Shown in pieces: positions 8,739-19,113 of a stretch of DNA of 40,308 bases. The notes beneath the pieces were generated by a model, which was given only the letters and a program-made list of their open reading frames with translations, was not told the DNA's origin and made no database searches. Location of the stretch: contig PHEF01000056.1 of the NCBI GenBank assembly GCA_002842875.1, forward strand, positions 1 to 40,308, in the 5' to 3' direction. Position 1 is the first letter of the stretch, and every line of letters starts with the position of its first letter. Source of the DNA: Alphaproteobacteria bacterium HGW-Alphaproteobacteria-3. Its GTDB lineage: Bacteria; Pseudomonadota; Alphaproteobacteria; Parvibaculales; Parvibaculaceae. Position numbers and translations under genes: made by a program.

Positions 8739-9143
8739 ATGACGGTAAGAAGAAATTCGCTTCGCGGAGCGGGCATGGCGCTCGCGCTCGCCGCCTTGCT
8801 TCTGGCGGCGCCTCATGCCGCGCGCGCCGAAGGCGGCTATCTCGACGCCGTCGAGGACATGCCCCTGATGGAAGGTCTTGCCGAAACGGGTGACGGCGGC
8901 ATCGTCTTCGACAAGCCTGCCGGCCGCATCGTGCGCAGCGTCGCGGAGGGCGATGTCGCGCCCGGCGCCGTCCGCGCCTTTTATGTGGAAACCTTGCCCC
9001 AGCTCGGCTGGACGCGGGCCAGCGCCTACGAACTTATCGACGGGCTTCTCATTTTCCGCCGCGAGGGCGAGCAACTGGAAATCCAGATTGTCGCCGTCTC
9101 GCCAACACACACCGAAATCCGCTTTTCCATCACCCCCCTGTAG
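8739..9143 (+). CDS. Small secreted or periplasmic protein of unknown function
   Basis: 134 residues with a clear Sec signal: basic start (M-T-V-R-R-N), hydrophobic stretch about 11-26 and an A-R-A/E-G-G cleavage site near residue 30. The mature part is a small alpha/beta sequence without a motif I recognise. GAGGAAG precedes the ATG. It begins 21 bases after mutM and lies before the enoyl-CoA hydratase on the same strand, so cotranscription is likely, but no functional link follows. Confidence 0.8.
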   Translation: MTVRRNSLRGAGMALALAALLLAAPHAARAEGGYLDAVEDMPLMEGLAETGDGGIVFDKPAGRIVRSVAEGDVAPGAVRAFYVETLPQLGWTRASAYELIDGLLIFRREGEQLEIQIVAVSPTHTEIRFSITPL

Positions 9144-9224
9144 TTCCCTTGCGCGAGGCCCTTGAAGGGCCGCGCGGAGGCAAGCTCGAGGGGAACAACA
9201 ATCGGCATGCAGGAGGAGAAACGA

Positions 9225-10001
9225 ATGGCCTATCAGAACATTCTGGTCGAAACGAAAGGCGCGGTCGGCATCGTCACGCTCAATCGCCCGGATGCGCTGA
9301 ACGCGCTCAACAAGGCGCTGATGGACGAGCTGACCGCTGCGCTCGATGCTTACGAGGCCGACGAGAACATCCATTGCATCGTCATCACCGGTTCGCAGAA
9401 GGCCTTCGCGGCCGGCGCGGACATCAAGGAGATGCAGCCGAAATCCTATATGGACGTCTACAAGGAAGACTTCATAACCGCGAACTGGGAGCGCGCCTCG
9501 CGCTGCCGCAAACCGGTCATCGCCGCCGTCGCGGGCTACGCGCTGGGCGGCGGTTGCGAGCTCGCCATGATGTGCGACTTCATCATCGCTGCCGACAATG
9601 CGAAATTCGGCCAGCCCGAAATCAAGCTCGGCGTCATGCCGGGTGCGGGCGGCACGCAGCGCCTCACCCGTTTCGTCGGCAAGTCGAAGGCGATGGAAAT
9701 GTCGCTCACCGGCCGCATGATGGATGCTGACGAGGCCGAGCGCTCCGGCCTCGTCAGCCGCATCGTGCCGCTCGGCGAGCTCATGGACGAAGTGCTGAAG
9801 ACGGCGCAGGCCGTCGCGGAAATGTCGCTCCCCATCGCCATGATGACCAAGGAAAGCGTCAACAGGGCTTACGAAACCACCTTGTCGGAAGGGGTGCGTT
9901 TCGAGCGCCGCCTGTTCCATTCGATGTTCGCGACCGAGGATCAGACCGAAGGCATGGCGGCCTTTGTCGAGAAGCGGAAACCGCAGTTCCGCAACCGCTG
10001 A
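9225..10001 (+). CDS. Enoyl-CoA hydratase (crotonase family)
   Basis: Hydrates trans-2-enoyl-CoA to 3-hydroxyacyl-CoA in fatty-acid beta-oxidation. The oxyanion-hole segments A-A-G-A-D-I-K-E-M (62-70) and [10 protein letters not shown] (104-113) are present, with both catalytic glutamates, Glu112 and Glu132 (in [18 protein letters not shown]). 258 residues, the standard length. The ATG at 9225 has an ideal AGGAGGAGA site. A strong hairpin terminator starts one base after the stop. Could serve fatty-acid or hydrocarbon catabolism, consistent with the P450 further right. Confidence 0.93.
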   Translation: MAYQNILVETKGAVGIVTLNRPDALNALNKALMDELTAALDAYEADENIHCIVITGSQKAFAAGADIKEMQPKSYMDVYKEDFITANWERASRCRKPVIAAVAGYALGGGCELAMMCDFIIAADNAKFGQPEIKLGVMPGAGGTQRLTRFVGKSKAMEMSLTGRMMDADEAERSGLVSRIVPLGELMDEVLKTAQAVAEMSLPIAMMTKESVNRAYETTLSEGVRFERRLFHSMFATEDQTEGMAAFVEKRKPQFRNR

Positions 10002-10038
10002 AAAACCGCGGCAAACGGGGCAATTTTGCCGCGGTTTT
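10002..10038 (+). terminator. Rho-independent terminator after the enoyl-CoA hydratase gene
   Basis: Arms AAAACCGCGGCAAA (10002-10015) and TTTGCCGCGGTTTT (10025-10038) form a long GC-rich stem ending in a T run. It is nearly symmetric, so could work from both sides. Confidence 0.85.
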
Positions 10039-10199
10039 CGTGCTGTTTCAGCCGGTTGACGAAAGCCGGAGGGGCGCGTATAAACCCCGGCTTCAAAGGG
10101 ACAGCGGACGCGAGAAGCGGCTGCCGCCTTTCTTTAAATAGAGATTTTCCGCAGGCCGCCCGGATTTCCGGACGCCGCGTTGATACGAAGGTCCGATCG

Positions 10200-10383
10200 A
10201 TGGCGAACACGAAGTCCGCAAAGAAGGCAATCCGCGTGATTGCGAAGAAGACGGCAGTCAACAAGGACCCTTCGCGCCGCACAGCCCGAAATCATGCGCG
10301 CCGCGCAGAAGGGCGTGATCCACAAGAACACCGCCTCGCGCAAAGTGTCCCGTTTTGCACAGCGCGTGAAAGCGCTTGCCTGA
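10200..10383 (+). pseudogene. rpsT: Ribosomal protein S20, frameshifted by an internal deletion
   Basis: S20 binds 16S rRNA in the 30S subunit. The start reads [22 protein letters not shown], a textbook S20 N terminus; the end, in the +1 frame, reads [16 protein letters not shown] and then R-V-K-A-L-A before TGA at 10381. The middle, about 26 residues with the arginine-rich rRNA-binding helix, is missing at about 10266-10272. The retained 184 bases plus about 80 would give the normal 87-residue protein and restore the frame. A terminator follows at 10440. Placement upstream of dnaA is typical of alphaproteobacteria. Confidence 0.88.
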
Positions 10384-10439
10384 CAGGCACTTCTCGTGAC
10401 GCCGGACCCCGGCGGCACAAACGCGATACCAAATGCATG

Positions 10440-10470
10440 AAAGCCCGCGCTCGAACATCGCGGGCTTTTT
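10440..10470 (+). terminator. Rho-independent terminator of rpsT
   Basis: AAAGCCCGCG (10440-10449), a nine-base loop, then CGCGGGCTTTTT (10459-10470): perfect stem with a T run, 57 bases after the rpsT stop. Confidence 0.9.
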
Positions 10471-10926
10471 GCTGCGCGCGTTTCGCTGCACGCATTGCGT
10501 GTCGCGCGTTGCGTTTGAATACGGGATGCCGCGCCTGCGTGATGCGATTTGGAAAATGCATTTGTCAAAATGACTTGCGGGCTCGCATGGGTGTGTGCGT
10601 TGCAATCGGCACAGCATCTTGCGGTGCGCGGCATGCGTCACACCGGACAAAAAACTGTCACGCAAACGATTCTTCCGCTTGCCTAGGTCCGCCCCAGACA
10701 GTATGTTTAACAACCTCAGCGGTGGTGCTGAATACTGTGTTTTTCGAATAAAAATTTATCGAATACAGTATTTCTCTTCACCGAATTGGGTAAAAAACAA
10801 GTATCCAGACAGAACGTGAGTGACGAGCCGGGGTAATTCCGTTATGACCCCCGTCGGACAGGCGTGTCTGGAGGCCGGGCTGGGGAGCCTGGCGGGGTGC
10901 GGGTGGTTTCAAGCGGCGGGACATCC
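10471..10926. other. Gene-free region upstream of dnaA: TGCG-rich half and AT-rich palindromic half; possible origin-type DNA
   Basis: No convincing gene is seen in 456 bases. From 10471 to 10650 the tetramer TGCG occurs ten times on the plus strand (twice on the other). From 10698 to 10772 there are three ACAGTAT/ATACTGT units (10698-10704, 10731-10738, 10765-10772); the last two flank an AT-rich palindrome with TCGA-containing arms centred near 10752. In alphaproteobacteria origins can lie near rpsT/dnaA, so this is a candidate, but I see no good TTATCCACA-type DnaA box. A regulatory region for the rhodanese gene is the alternative. Confidence 0.3.
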
Positions 10927-11403
10927 ATGTCGGGGAATTCGAAAAGCGATGCGGCGCCGGCGATCATGGGCGATCGTCCGGAAGATTATGCGGGCGATGT
11001 GACGCCGCAGGAGGCGTGGCGCGTCCTGCGCGCCGATCCGCAAGCCGTTCTCGTCGATGTGCGCACGCGGGCGGAGTGGTCCTATGTCGGCGTGCCGGAT
11101 CTCTCCGGCGCGGGCGGGGAGCCGGTATTCCTCGAATGGCAGCAATTCCCGTCCATGGCGCAGAACGTGGACTTTGCCGCCGATCTCGCGGCGGCGCTCG
11201 GGCCGGCGCGGCGCGATGTGCCGGTCTTCTTCCTGTGCCGTTCGGGCGCGCGCAGCAAGGCGGCGGCGATCGCCATGTCGAAGGCGGGCTTTGCCCGTTG
11301 CTTCAACGTGGCTGGCGGATTTGAAGGCGATCTCGATGACGGCCGTCACCGTGGCGACCGTAATGGCTGGAAGGTGGCGGACCTTCCCTGGGTTCAATCC
11401 TGA
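10927..11403 (+). CDS. Rhodanese-like domain protein
   Basis: 158 residues, a single rhodanese domain. [11 protein letters not shown] begins the domain (about 41-51), and the active loop is C-R-S-G-A-R-S with the persulfide-forming cysteine, near residue 100; the end [13 protein letters not shown] is typical of the alphaproteobacterial single-domain form. Such proteins carry sulfane sulfur; the acceptor is unknown. The start at 10927 (M-S-G-N-S-K) follows GGCGGGAC; upstream in-frame starts lack homology support. The stop overlaps the first of three tandem repeats before dnaA. Confidence 0.87.
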   Translation: MSGNSKSDAAPAIMGDRPEDYAGDVTPQEAWRVLRADPQAVLVDVRTRAEWSYVGVPDLSGAGGEPVFLEWQQFPSMAQNVDFAADLAAALGPARRDVPVFFLCRSGARSKAAAIAMSKAGFARCFNVAGGFEGDLDDGRHRGDRNGWKVADLPWVQS

Positions 11404-11515
11404 GCGTTTCGTCCGGAAACGCGAACGGGATTGGAAGCCTGAGCGTTTCGTCCGGAAACGCGAACGGGATTGGAAGCCTGAGCGTTTCGTCCGGAAACGC
11501 GAACGGGATTGGAAG
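11402..11515. repeat. Three tandem 39-bp repeats with a palindromic core, between the rhodanese gene and dnaA
   Basis: Units begin at 11402, 11441 and 11480. Each starts GAGCGTTTCGTCCGGAAACG; the first 36 bases are identical in all three. The core GCGTTTC-GTCCG-GAAACGC is an inverted repeat, equal to the two ends of the dispersed element at 15915 joined without its middle. It looks like a reduced, tandemly copied form of that element. Its position just upstream of dnaA could affect dnaA transcription. Confidence 0.85.
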
Positions 11516-11651
11516 AATGAGCGGGGCACGCGCGGGGTGCGCCCCGGCGGCGGAGCGGACGGGAAGGGCGGGTTCCCGTCGGCATGGGCTAATTCCGGTG
11601 CCTCTTATGGGCCGGAGTAAAATGAGGCATGACGTTTTGGACGAGGAAAAC

Positions 11652-13199
11652 ATGGCGCAATCCCCTGCAGAGAGACGCATGCGGGACACGCGCGATCTGA
11701 CGTCCTTTTCCGGGGGCACCGGAAGCGAGAGCCGGAACGGGAAGGACGGGCAGTCGCCGTCCTCGATCCTGGCCGATCGCTGGCGTCGCGTGCGCTCGCG
11801 TCTTCAGGCGGAGCTGGGCGAGGCGACGTTCAACAGCTGGTTCAAGCAGATCGAGCTCGCCGGCGCCGGGGATGGCCGTGTCATGCTCTCCGTGCCGACG
11901 CGTTTCATCCGCAACTGGATTGTCTCCCACTATGCCGACCGCCTTGCCGAGCTCTGGGCGGACGAGGATGCCGCTTATGTGCGCGTCGACGTGTCGGTGA
12001 GCACCGATGCCGGCGCCCTGCGCAAGCCCGCGGCCGCGAGCCTTGAAGAGGTGGCGCCTGCTTGCGATGCCGCCACCGCGCCGGAGCCGCGCGCATTCCA
12101 GCCGGCGGCGCCTTTCGGCCTGCCGCAGGGCTTCGAGGATGCGGGCGTCGGCGCGCCGCTCGATCCGCGTTTCACTTTCGATGCCTTTGTTGTCGGCAAG
12201 TCGAACGAACTGGCGCATGCCGCCGCGCGCCGCGTCGCCGAAGCGACCGATGTCACCTTCAACCCGCTCTTCCTCTATGGCGGCGTCGGCCTCGGCAAGA
12301 CGCATCTCATGCACGCCATCGCCTGGGAAATCCGCACGCGTCATCCCGAGCGCAAGGTGCTGTACCTCTCGGCCGAAAAGTTCATGTACCAGTTCGTCCG
12401 CGCGCTCCGCTTCAAGGACACCATGGCCTTCAAGCAGCAGTTCCGCTCGGTGGATGTGCTGATGATCGACGACGTGCAGTTCATTTCGGGCAAGGAATCG
12501 ACGCAGGAAGAGTTCTTCCACACCTTCAACGCGCTGATCGACCACAATCGCCAGGTCATCATTTCCGCCGACCGCTCGCCCTCCGATCTCGACGGCATCG
12601 AGGAGCGCATCCGTTCGCGCCTCGGCTGGGGCCTTGCCGCCGACATTCATCCGACCGACTACGAGCTGCGTCTGGGCATCCTTCAGGCCAAGGCCGAGGA
12701 GATGATGCAGCGCAACGGTCCGGTCGCGATCCCGGCCGGCGTGCTCGAATTTCTCGCCCACCGCATCGTCTCGAATGTCCGCGAGCTTGAAGGCGCCCTG
12801 AAGCGCGTCGTCGCCTATGCCTCGCTTGTCGGCCGTCCGATCACGCCGGAGATGACGCAGGAAGTGCTGCGCGACCTCCTGCGCTCCAACGACCGCAAGA
12901 TCACCATCGAGGAGATCCAGCGCCGCGTCGCCGAATACTACAACGTCCGCCTCGCCGACATGCTTTCGGCGCGCCGCGCCCGGGCGGTCGCCCGGCCCCG
13001 CCAGGTCGCCATGTATCTGTCGAAGCAGCTCACCACCCGGTCGCTGCCCGAGATCGGGCGGAAATTCGGCGGCCGCGACCACACCACGGTCATCCACGCG
13101 GTCCGCAAGATCGACGAACTCAGACAGGCCGATTCCGGCATCGAGGAAGACGTCGATCTGCTGCGACGCATGCTTGAGGGCGGCCACGCCCCCAACTGA
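11652..13199 (+). CDS. dnaA: Chromosomal replication initiator DnaA
   Basis: Binds DnaA boxes at oriC and opens the DNA. Domain I begins near residue 43 (W-R-R-V-R-S-R-L); a variable linker runs to about 170; the AAA+ domain has Walker [10 protein letters not shown] (about 210-218), Walker [10 protein letters not shown] (269-277) and the arginine-finger region [12 protein letters not shown]; the C-terminal box-binding signature is [12 protein letters not shown]. 515 residues, complete. The start M-A-Q-S-P-A-E-R at 11652 has GAGGAAAA; an in-frame ATG at 11622 (M-R-H-D-V-L-D) also has GGAG and cannot be excluded. Followed by dnaN after 433 bases. Confidence 0.97.
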   Translation: MAQSPAERRMRDTRDLTSFSGGTGSESRNGKDGQSPSSILADRWRRVRSRLQAELGEATFNSWFKQIELAGAGDGRVMLSVPTRFIRNWIVSHYADRLAELWADEDAAYVRVDVSVSTDAGALRKPAAASLEEVAPACDAATAPEPRAFQPAAPFGLPQGFEDAGVGAPLDPRFTFDAFVVGKSNELAHAAARRVAEATDVTFNPLFLYGGVGLGKTHLMHAIAWEIRTRHPERKVLYLSAEKFMYQFVRALRFKDTMAFKQQFRSVDVLMIDDVQFISGKESTQEEFFHTFNALIDHNRQVIISADRSPSDLDGIEERIRSRLGWGLAADIHPTDYELRLGILQAKAEEMMQRNGPVAIPAGVLEFLAHRIVSNVRELEGALKRVVAYASLVGRPITPEMTQEVLRDLLRSNDRKITIEEIQRRVAEYYNVRLADMLSARRARAVARPRQVAMYLSKQLTTRSLPEIGRKFGGRDHTTVIHAVRKIDELRQADSGIEEDVDLLRRMLEGGHAPN

Positions 13200-13632
13200 G
13201 CCCGCCCGCCCGCTGCACCGGCCCGGCGCCTTCGGGAGAAGCCTTGCGAATCAGGGGGTTATTGGCCTTTTGAGCGCCCCCGGATTCGCCCCGGTTTTGG
13301 CTGAAAAACGTGCATCGGCCACACGATCTGGTATACTCCGCCTTGCGAATTCTGCGGAAATCCGGCCCATGCCGGAACGCGTCTGTACGGGCCCCTGGAT
13401 CGGCGGATTCCGGGTCCCGCGTCTGGCGCGGCGCTCCGGCCCCCCTGTTCGCAGCGGTCCATGAGAACGGCGCGTCTGACAAGCCGCGCGATGCTCCCGG
13501 ACACTCTGGAACACGGGCTCGGGAGGGCAATTTCCACACCGCGAACTCGCACCGGAAATCGTGGGAAAGCGGGCATTCGCGCGCGCCTGCGACGTCACCA
13601 GAGAGCCCAAACGGGGGGACTGAAGAGAGACC
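13200..13632 (+). promoter_or_regulatory. dnaA-dnaN intergenic region with a dnaN promoter candidate
   Basis: 433 bases without a supported gene. TATACT at 13332-13337 is a good -10 hexamer; no matching -35 is clear. ATTTCCACA at 13530-13538 differs at two positions from the DnaA box TTATCCACA and could be a weak site. Otherwise GC-rich DNA with nothing else I can name. Confidence 0.35.
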
Positions 13633-14661
13633 ATGAAGATCACGATCGAACGGGGCGCCCTGCTCAAGTCTCTCAACCATGTGCAGTTCGACATCGAGGT
13701 GATCGAGGCGATCGACGCCGATGTCGCGCAGGCGGGCGCCACCACGGCCTCTGCGCACACGCTCTACGACATTGTGCGCAAGCTGCCCGAAGGCGCGCAG
13801 GTGGAACTCTCGACCGGCACCGACGAAGGCCGCCTCCAGCTCACCGCCGGGCGCTCGCGCTTTGCGTTGCAGGCGCTGCCGCAGGAGGATTTCCCGGTCA
13901 TGGCGGCGGGCTCGCTCCCGCACCGCTTCGAGCTTCCCGCCGAGGCCATGCGCCGCCTGATCGACAAGACGCGCTTCGCGATCTCCACCGAAGAGACGCG
14001 CTATTATCTGAACGGCATCTATGTCCACGCCGTCGAGGGCGGCAAGCACAACGCGCTTCGCGCCGTCGCCACCGACGGTCACCGCCTCGCCCAGGTCGAT
14101 CACGACCTGCCGGACGGCGCCTCCGGCATGCCGGGTGTCATCGTGCCCCGCAAGACGGTGCTCGAACTGCAGAAGCTTCTCGAAGGCGATGGGGGCACGC
14201 TCTCGGTCGGCGTTTCGGAAACGAAGATCCGTTTCGAGTTCGGCGGCATCGTCCTCACCTCGAAGCTGATCGACGGCACCTTCCCCGATTATGGCCGCGT
14301 CATTCCTTCCGGCAACGACAAGATCATGGAAGTCGACGGCAAGCGCTTCGCCGAGGCCGTCGACCGCGTCTCGACCATCTCCACCGAGAAGTCGCGCGCG
14401 GTGAAGCTCAATCTCGACGAGGGCAAGCTCACGCTCTCCGTCACCAATCCGGATTCGGGAAGCGCCACGGAAGAGCTTTCGGTTTCCTATTCGAGCCCGG
14501 CGCTCGAAATCGGCTTCAACGCCCGCTACCTGCTCGACATCACGGGCCAGCTCGACGGCGCGGAGGCGACCTTCGCCTTCGCCGATTCCGGATCGCCCAC
14601 GCTCGTTCGCGACAGCGAGGACGCCATGGCGATCTACGTGCTGATGCCGATGCGGGTTTGA
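13633..14661 (+). CDS. dnaN: DNA polymerase III beta subunit (sliding clamp), internally shortened
   Basis: Ring-shaped clamp that holds DNA polymerase III on DNA. N terminus M-K-I-T-I-E-R-G-A-L-L-K-S-L-N-H-V-Q; mid-protein E-T-R-Y-Y-L-N-G-I-Y-V and A-T-D-G-H-R-L-A; C-terminal Y-V-L-M-P-M-R-V, the classic clamp end. The product is 342 residues, while close relatives have about 372. After N-H-V-Q (13686) the sequence goes straight to F-D-I-E-V-I-E-A-I, so the VVERRNTIPILSNVL-type block of about 30 residues is lost in frame. The rest is intact. recF follows after 33 bases. Confidence 0.93.
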   Translation: MKITIERGALLKSLNHVQFDIEVIEAIDADVAQAGATTASAHTLYDIVRKLPEGAQVELSTGTDEGRLQLTAGRSRFALQALPQEDFPVMAAGSLPHRFELPAEAMRRLIDKTRFAISTEETRYYLNGIYVHAVEGGKHNALRAVATDGHRLAQVDHDLPDGASGMPGVIVPRKTVLELQKLLEGDGGTLSVGVSETKIRFEFGGIVLTSKLIDGTFPDYGRVIPSGNDKIMEVDGKRFAEAVDRVSTISTEKSRAVKLNLDEGKLTLSVTNPDSGSATEELSVSYSSPALEIGFNARYLLDITGQLDGAEATFAFADSGSPTLVRDSEDAMAIYVLMPMRV

Positions 14662-14694
14662 GCCTGCGCTGAAAGCGGAAGCAGAGGATAGGGA

Positions 14695-15915
14695 GTGCCT
14701 CGAACGGGTGAGTTGCTCGCGGCCGGCCGGCAATTGGAAACGCCGGATGAAGGCGGTGCCGTCGTGACGGCACCTCTGGCGGGACCGCGCGCGCGGCTCA
14801 GCCGTCTCGTCGTCACCGACTTCCGGTCCTATGCGCGTGCCGAACTGGCGCTCGATGGACGCCCCGTCGTGTTCACGGGCGAGAACGGCGCGGGCAAGAC
14901 AAACCTGCTCGAGGCCATCTCGCTTCTCTCGCCGGGGCGCGGTCTGCGCGGTGTGCCCTATGCGGAGATCGCGCGCGACAATGGCGCGGGCGGATGGGCG
15001 GTCGCCGCGACGCTCGAAACGCCGGAGGGGCCGGTCCGCATCGGAACGGGGATCGAACCCGGCGTCGAAAGCGCGCGCAGCCGTCAGGTGCGCGTCGATG
15101 GCGAACAGGCGGGGCCTTCCGCGCTCGCCGAACTCGTCTCCCTGGTCTGGCTCACGCCTGCCATGGACAGGCTTTTCGTGGAGGCGGCAGGCGAGCGGCG
15201 CCGCTTTCTCGACCGGCTGGTGATGGGTTTCGATCCCGCGCATGGCACGCGCGCCGGCGCCTATGACCGGGCCCTGCGCGAGCGCAACAGGCTGCTCGCC
15301 GACGATGTTTTCGACGATGCCTGGCTCACCGGGCTCGAAGGCCAGATGGCCGAACATGGTGTCGCACTTGCCGCCGCGCGCGTCGAAACGCTGGCGCGGT
15401 TGCGCGGCGCTCTCGACGCCGCGTGCGAAGGCCCTTTCCCGCGCGCTCTCGTCAGGGTCGAGGGCACGCTCGAAGCGGCCATTGCCGATGCGGCGGCCGT
15501 CGATGTCGAGGATGCGTTTCGCGCGCGCCTCAGGGAAATGCGCGGGCGCGACGCGGCGGCCGGCCGCGCGCTCGACGGGCCGCACAGGAGCGATCTCCTT
15601 GTGCGCCACGCCGCGAAGGATCGCGAGGCGCGCCAATGTTCGACGGGCGAACAGAAGGCGCTGCTGATCGGCATGGTGCTCGCCAATGCGCGGCTTCTCG
15701 CCGCCAGGGGGCGCCCGCCCTTGCTGTTGCTCGACGAGATCGCCGCGCATCTCGACGAGGAACGGCGTGCGGCGCTGTTCGACGAAATCGTGGGCCTGAA
15801 CCTTCAGGCCTTCATGACGGGCACAGACCCGTCGCTGTTTGAATCGCTGGGCGGAAGGGCGCAGAGCCTCGAGGTTGCGCGAGGCGAGATAAGCCGGACC
15901 GGGCCGCCCGCATAG
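14695..15915 (+). CDS. recF: DNA replication and repair protein RecF
   Basis: SMC-like ATPase that helps load RecA at gaps. Motifs: L-V-V-T-D-F-R-S-Y near the N terminus, Walker A T-G-E-N-G-A-G-K-T-N, the ABC-type signature region S-T-G-E-Q-K-A-L-L-I-G and Walker B L-L-L-L-D-E-I-A-A-H-L-D. Up to 406 residues. I use GTG 14695 because AGAGGATAGG lies just before it; a second GTG at 14764 would give a length nearer to most homologues, so the start is uncertain. The TAG stop abuts a palindromic repeat. Confidence 0.93.
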   Translation: MPRTGELLAAGRQLETPDEGGAVVTAPLAGPRARLSRLVVTDFRSYARAELALDGRPVVFTGENGAGKTNLLEAISLLSPGRGLRGVPYAEIARDNGAGGWAVAATLETPEGPVRIGTGIEPGVESARSRQVRVDGEQAGPSALAELVSLVWLTPAMDRLFVEAAGERRRFLDRLVMGFDPAHGTRAGAYDRALRERNRLLADDVFDDAWLTGLEGQMAEHGVALAAARVETLARLRGALDAACEGPFPRALVRVEGTLEAAIADAAAVDVEDAFRARLREMRGRDAAAGRALDGPHRSDLLVRHAAKDREARQCSTGEQKALLIGMVLANARLLAARGRPPLLLLDEIAAHLDEERRAALFDEIVGLNLQAFMTGTDPSLFESLGGRAQSLEVARGEISRTGPPA

Positions 15916-16015
15916 AGCGTTTCCAGGCCAAGTGGAAGCCGGTTGGCCGTCCGGAAACGCGACAAAACAATAACTCAGAGCGGTTCACCGATTCCATGAA
16001 ACGGTGGACGGCTCC
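15915..16015. repeat. Composite palindromic intergenic repeat (two hairpins), recF-clpP gap
   Basis: First hairpin 15915-15963: GAGCGTTTCCAGGCCAAG ... GTCCGGAAACGCGAC. Second, 15978-16015: GAGCGGTTCACCG ... CGGTGGACGGCTC. The same two-part layout occurs at 33716-33798. Such paired palindromes are frequent between genes in Rhizobiales-like genomes; here they fill nearly all the space between recF and the ClpP-like gene. Confidence 0.75.
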
Positions 16016-16045
16016 AGGAATGCGAATAGGAAAAGGAAAGCTGCG

Positions 16046-16639
16046 ATGAAAAACGACAACGAAACGCCGGACGTCGAAGCCCTCAAGGACCAGTTCATGC
16101 CTCTGGTCGATCAGGGCCTCTTCAAGGCGCGCACCGTGCTCGTCACCGGCGAGATCAACGACCGCCAGGCGCGTGCCGTCTCCGAGCGCCTTCTCGCCAT
16201 GTCGGGTGAGAGCGACGATCCGATCACCGTCATCGTCTCCTCGCCGGGCGGCCATGTGGAATCGGGCGACATGATCCACGACATGATCAAGTTCATCAAA
16301 CCGCGTGTGCGCGTGCTCGGCACCGGCTGGGTCGCGAGCGCGGGCGCGCTCATCTATGTTTCCGCCGAGCGCGAGGATCGCTACTGCCTGCCCAACACGC
16401 GCTTCCTGCTGCACGAACCGCGCGGCGGCGTCGGCGGTTCGGCCACCGAAATCGACATCCAGGCCCGCGAAGTGCTGAAGATGCGCGAACGCCTCAACAA
16501 GATATTCGCCGACGCAACCGGCCAGCCGCTCGACCGGATCGTCAAGGATACGAACCGCGATCACTGGATGAACGCGGTAGAGGCGAAGGAATACGGCGTC
16601 GTCGGCAAGATCATCCGCTCCGCCGCCGAGATCGTCTGA
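16046..16639 (+). CDS. ClpP-family ATP-dependent protease proteolytic subunit-like protein
   Basis: A 197-residue ClpP/crotonase-fold serine peptidase. [10 protein letters not shown] matches the ClpP substrate-loop glycines (63-71). The triad can be placed at Ser98 (W-V-A-S-A-G-A-L), His123 (L-L-H-E-P-R-G-G) and Asp172 (T-N-R-D-H-W-M), so it is probably active. Sequence is distant from housekeeping ClpP, and the place between recF and gyrB is unusual for clpP1, so I call it a second, ClpP-like paralogue. Start at 16046 (M-K-N-D-N-E) follows AAAGGAAAG. It ends 38 bases before gyrB. Confidence 0.87.
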   Translation: MKNDNETPDVEALKDQFMPLVDQGLFKARTVLVTGEINDRQARAVSERLLAMSGESDDPITVIVSSPGGHVESGDMIHDMIKFIKPRVRVLGTGWVASAGALIYVSAEREDRYCLPNTRFLLHEPRGGVGGSATEIDIQAREVLKMRERLNKIFADATGQPLDRIVKDTNRDHWMNAVEAKEYGVVGKIIRSAAEIV

Positions 16640-16677
16640 GCGAGACGGCGCACTTCGAGGAACGCAAGGAAAGAAAC

Positions 16678-19003
<2,326 letters not shown>

Positions 19004-19025
19004 GCGATCGTTCGAAAGAAAATCG

Positions 19026-19040
19026 TTAACAACGCGTTAA
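19026..19040 (+). promoter_or_regulatory. CtrA-type binding site upstream of the penicillin-binding protein gene
   Basis: TTAACAACGCGTTAA fits the full CtrA consensus TTAA-N7-TTAA, followed by CCAT, which also extends the TTAACCAT half-site. It lies 74 bases before the PBP start. CtrA is the alphaproteobacterial cell-cycle regulator, so cell-cycle timing of this cell-wall gene is a reasonable inference. Confidence 0.65.
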
Positions 19041-19113
19041 CCATCGCTGTCTAGCTTCGGCACGGGGGAGCCCAAACGGCCCCGAAAGGGCAGAGCGCGA
19101 GGCGTCGGGGTCA

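Noticed and set aside
11402..11515. CRISPR array
   Set aside because: The units are head-to-tail with no unique spacers, and no cas gene is present.
11589..13187. 532-codon open frame antisense to dnaA, and similar long antisense frames opposite gyrB, dnaN/recF and the PBP gene
   Set aside because: High-GC shadow frames: no ribosome site, arginine/histidine-rich low-complexity translations, and the other strand holds a clear conserved gene.
13530..13538. DnaA box proving oriC between dnaA and dnaN
   Set aside because: A single 7/9 match, no cluster and no AT-rich unwinding element nearby; too weak.
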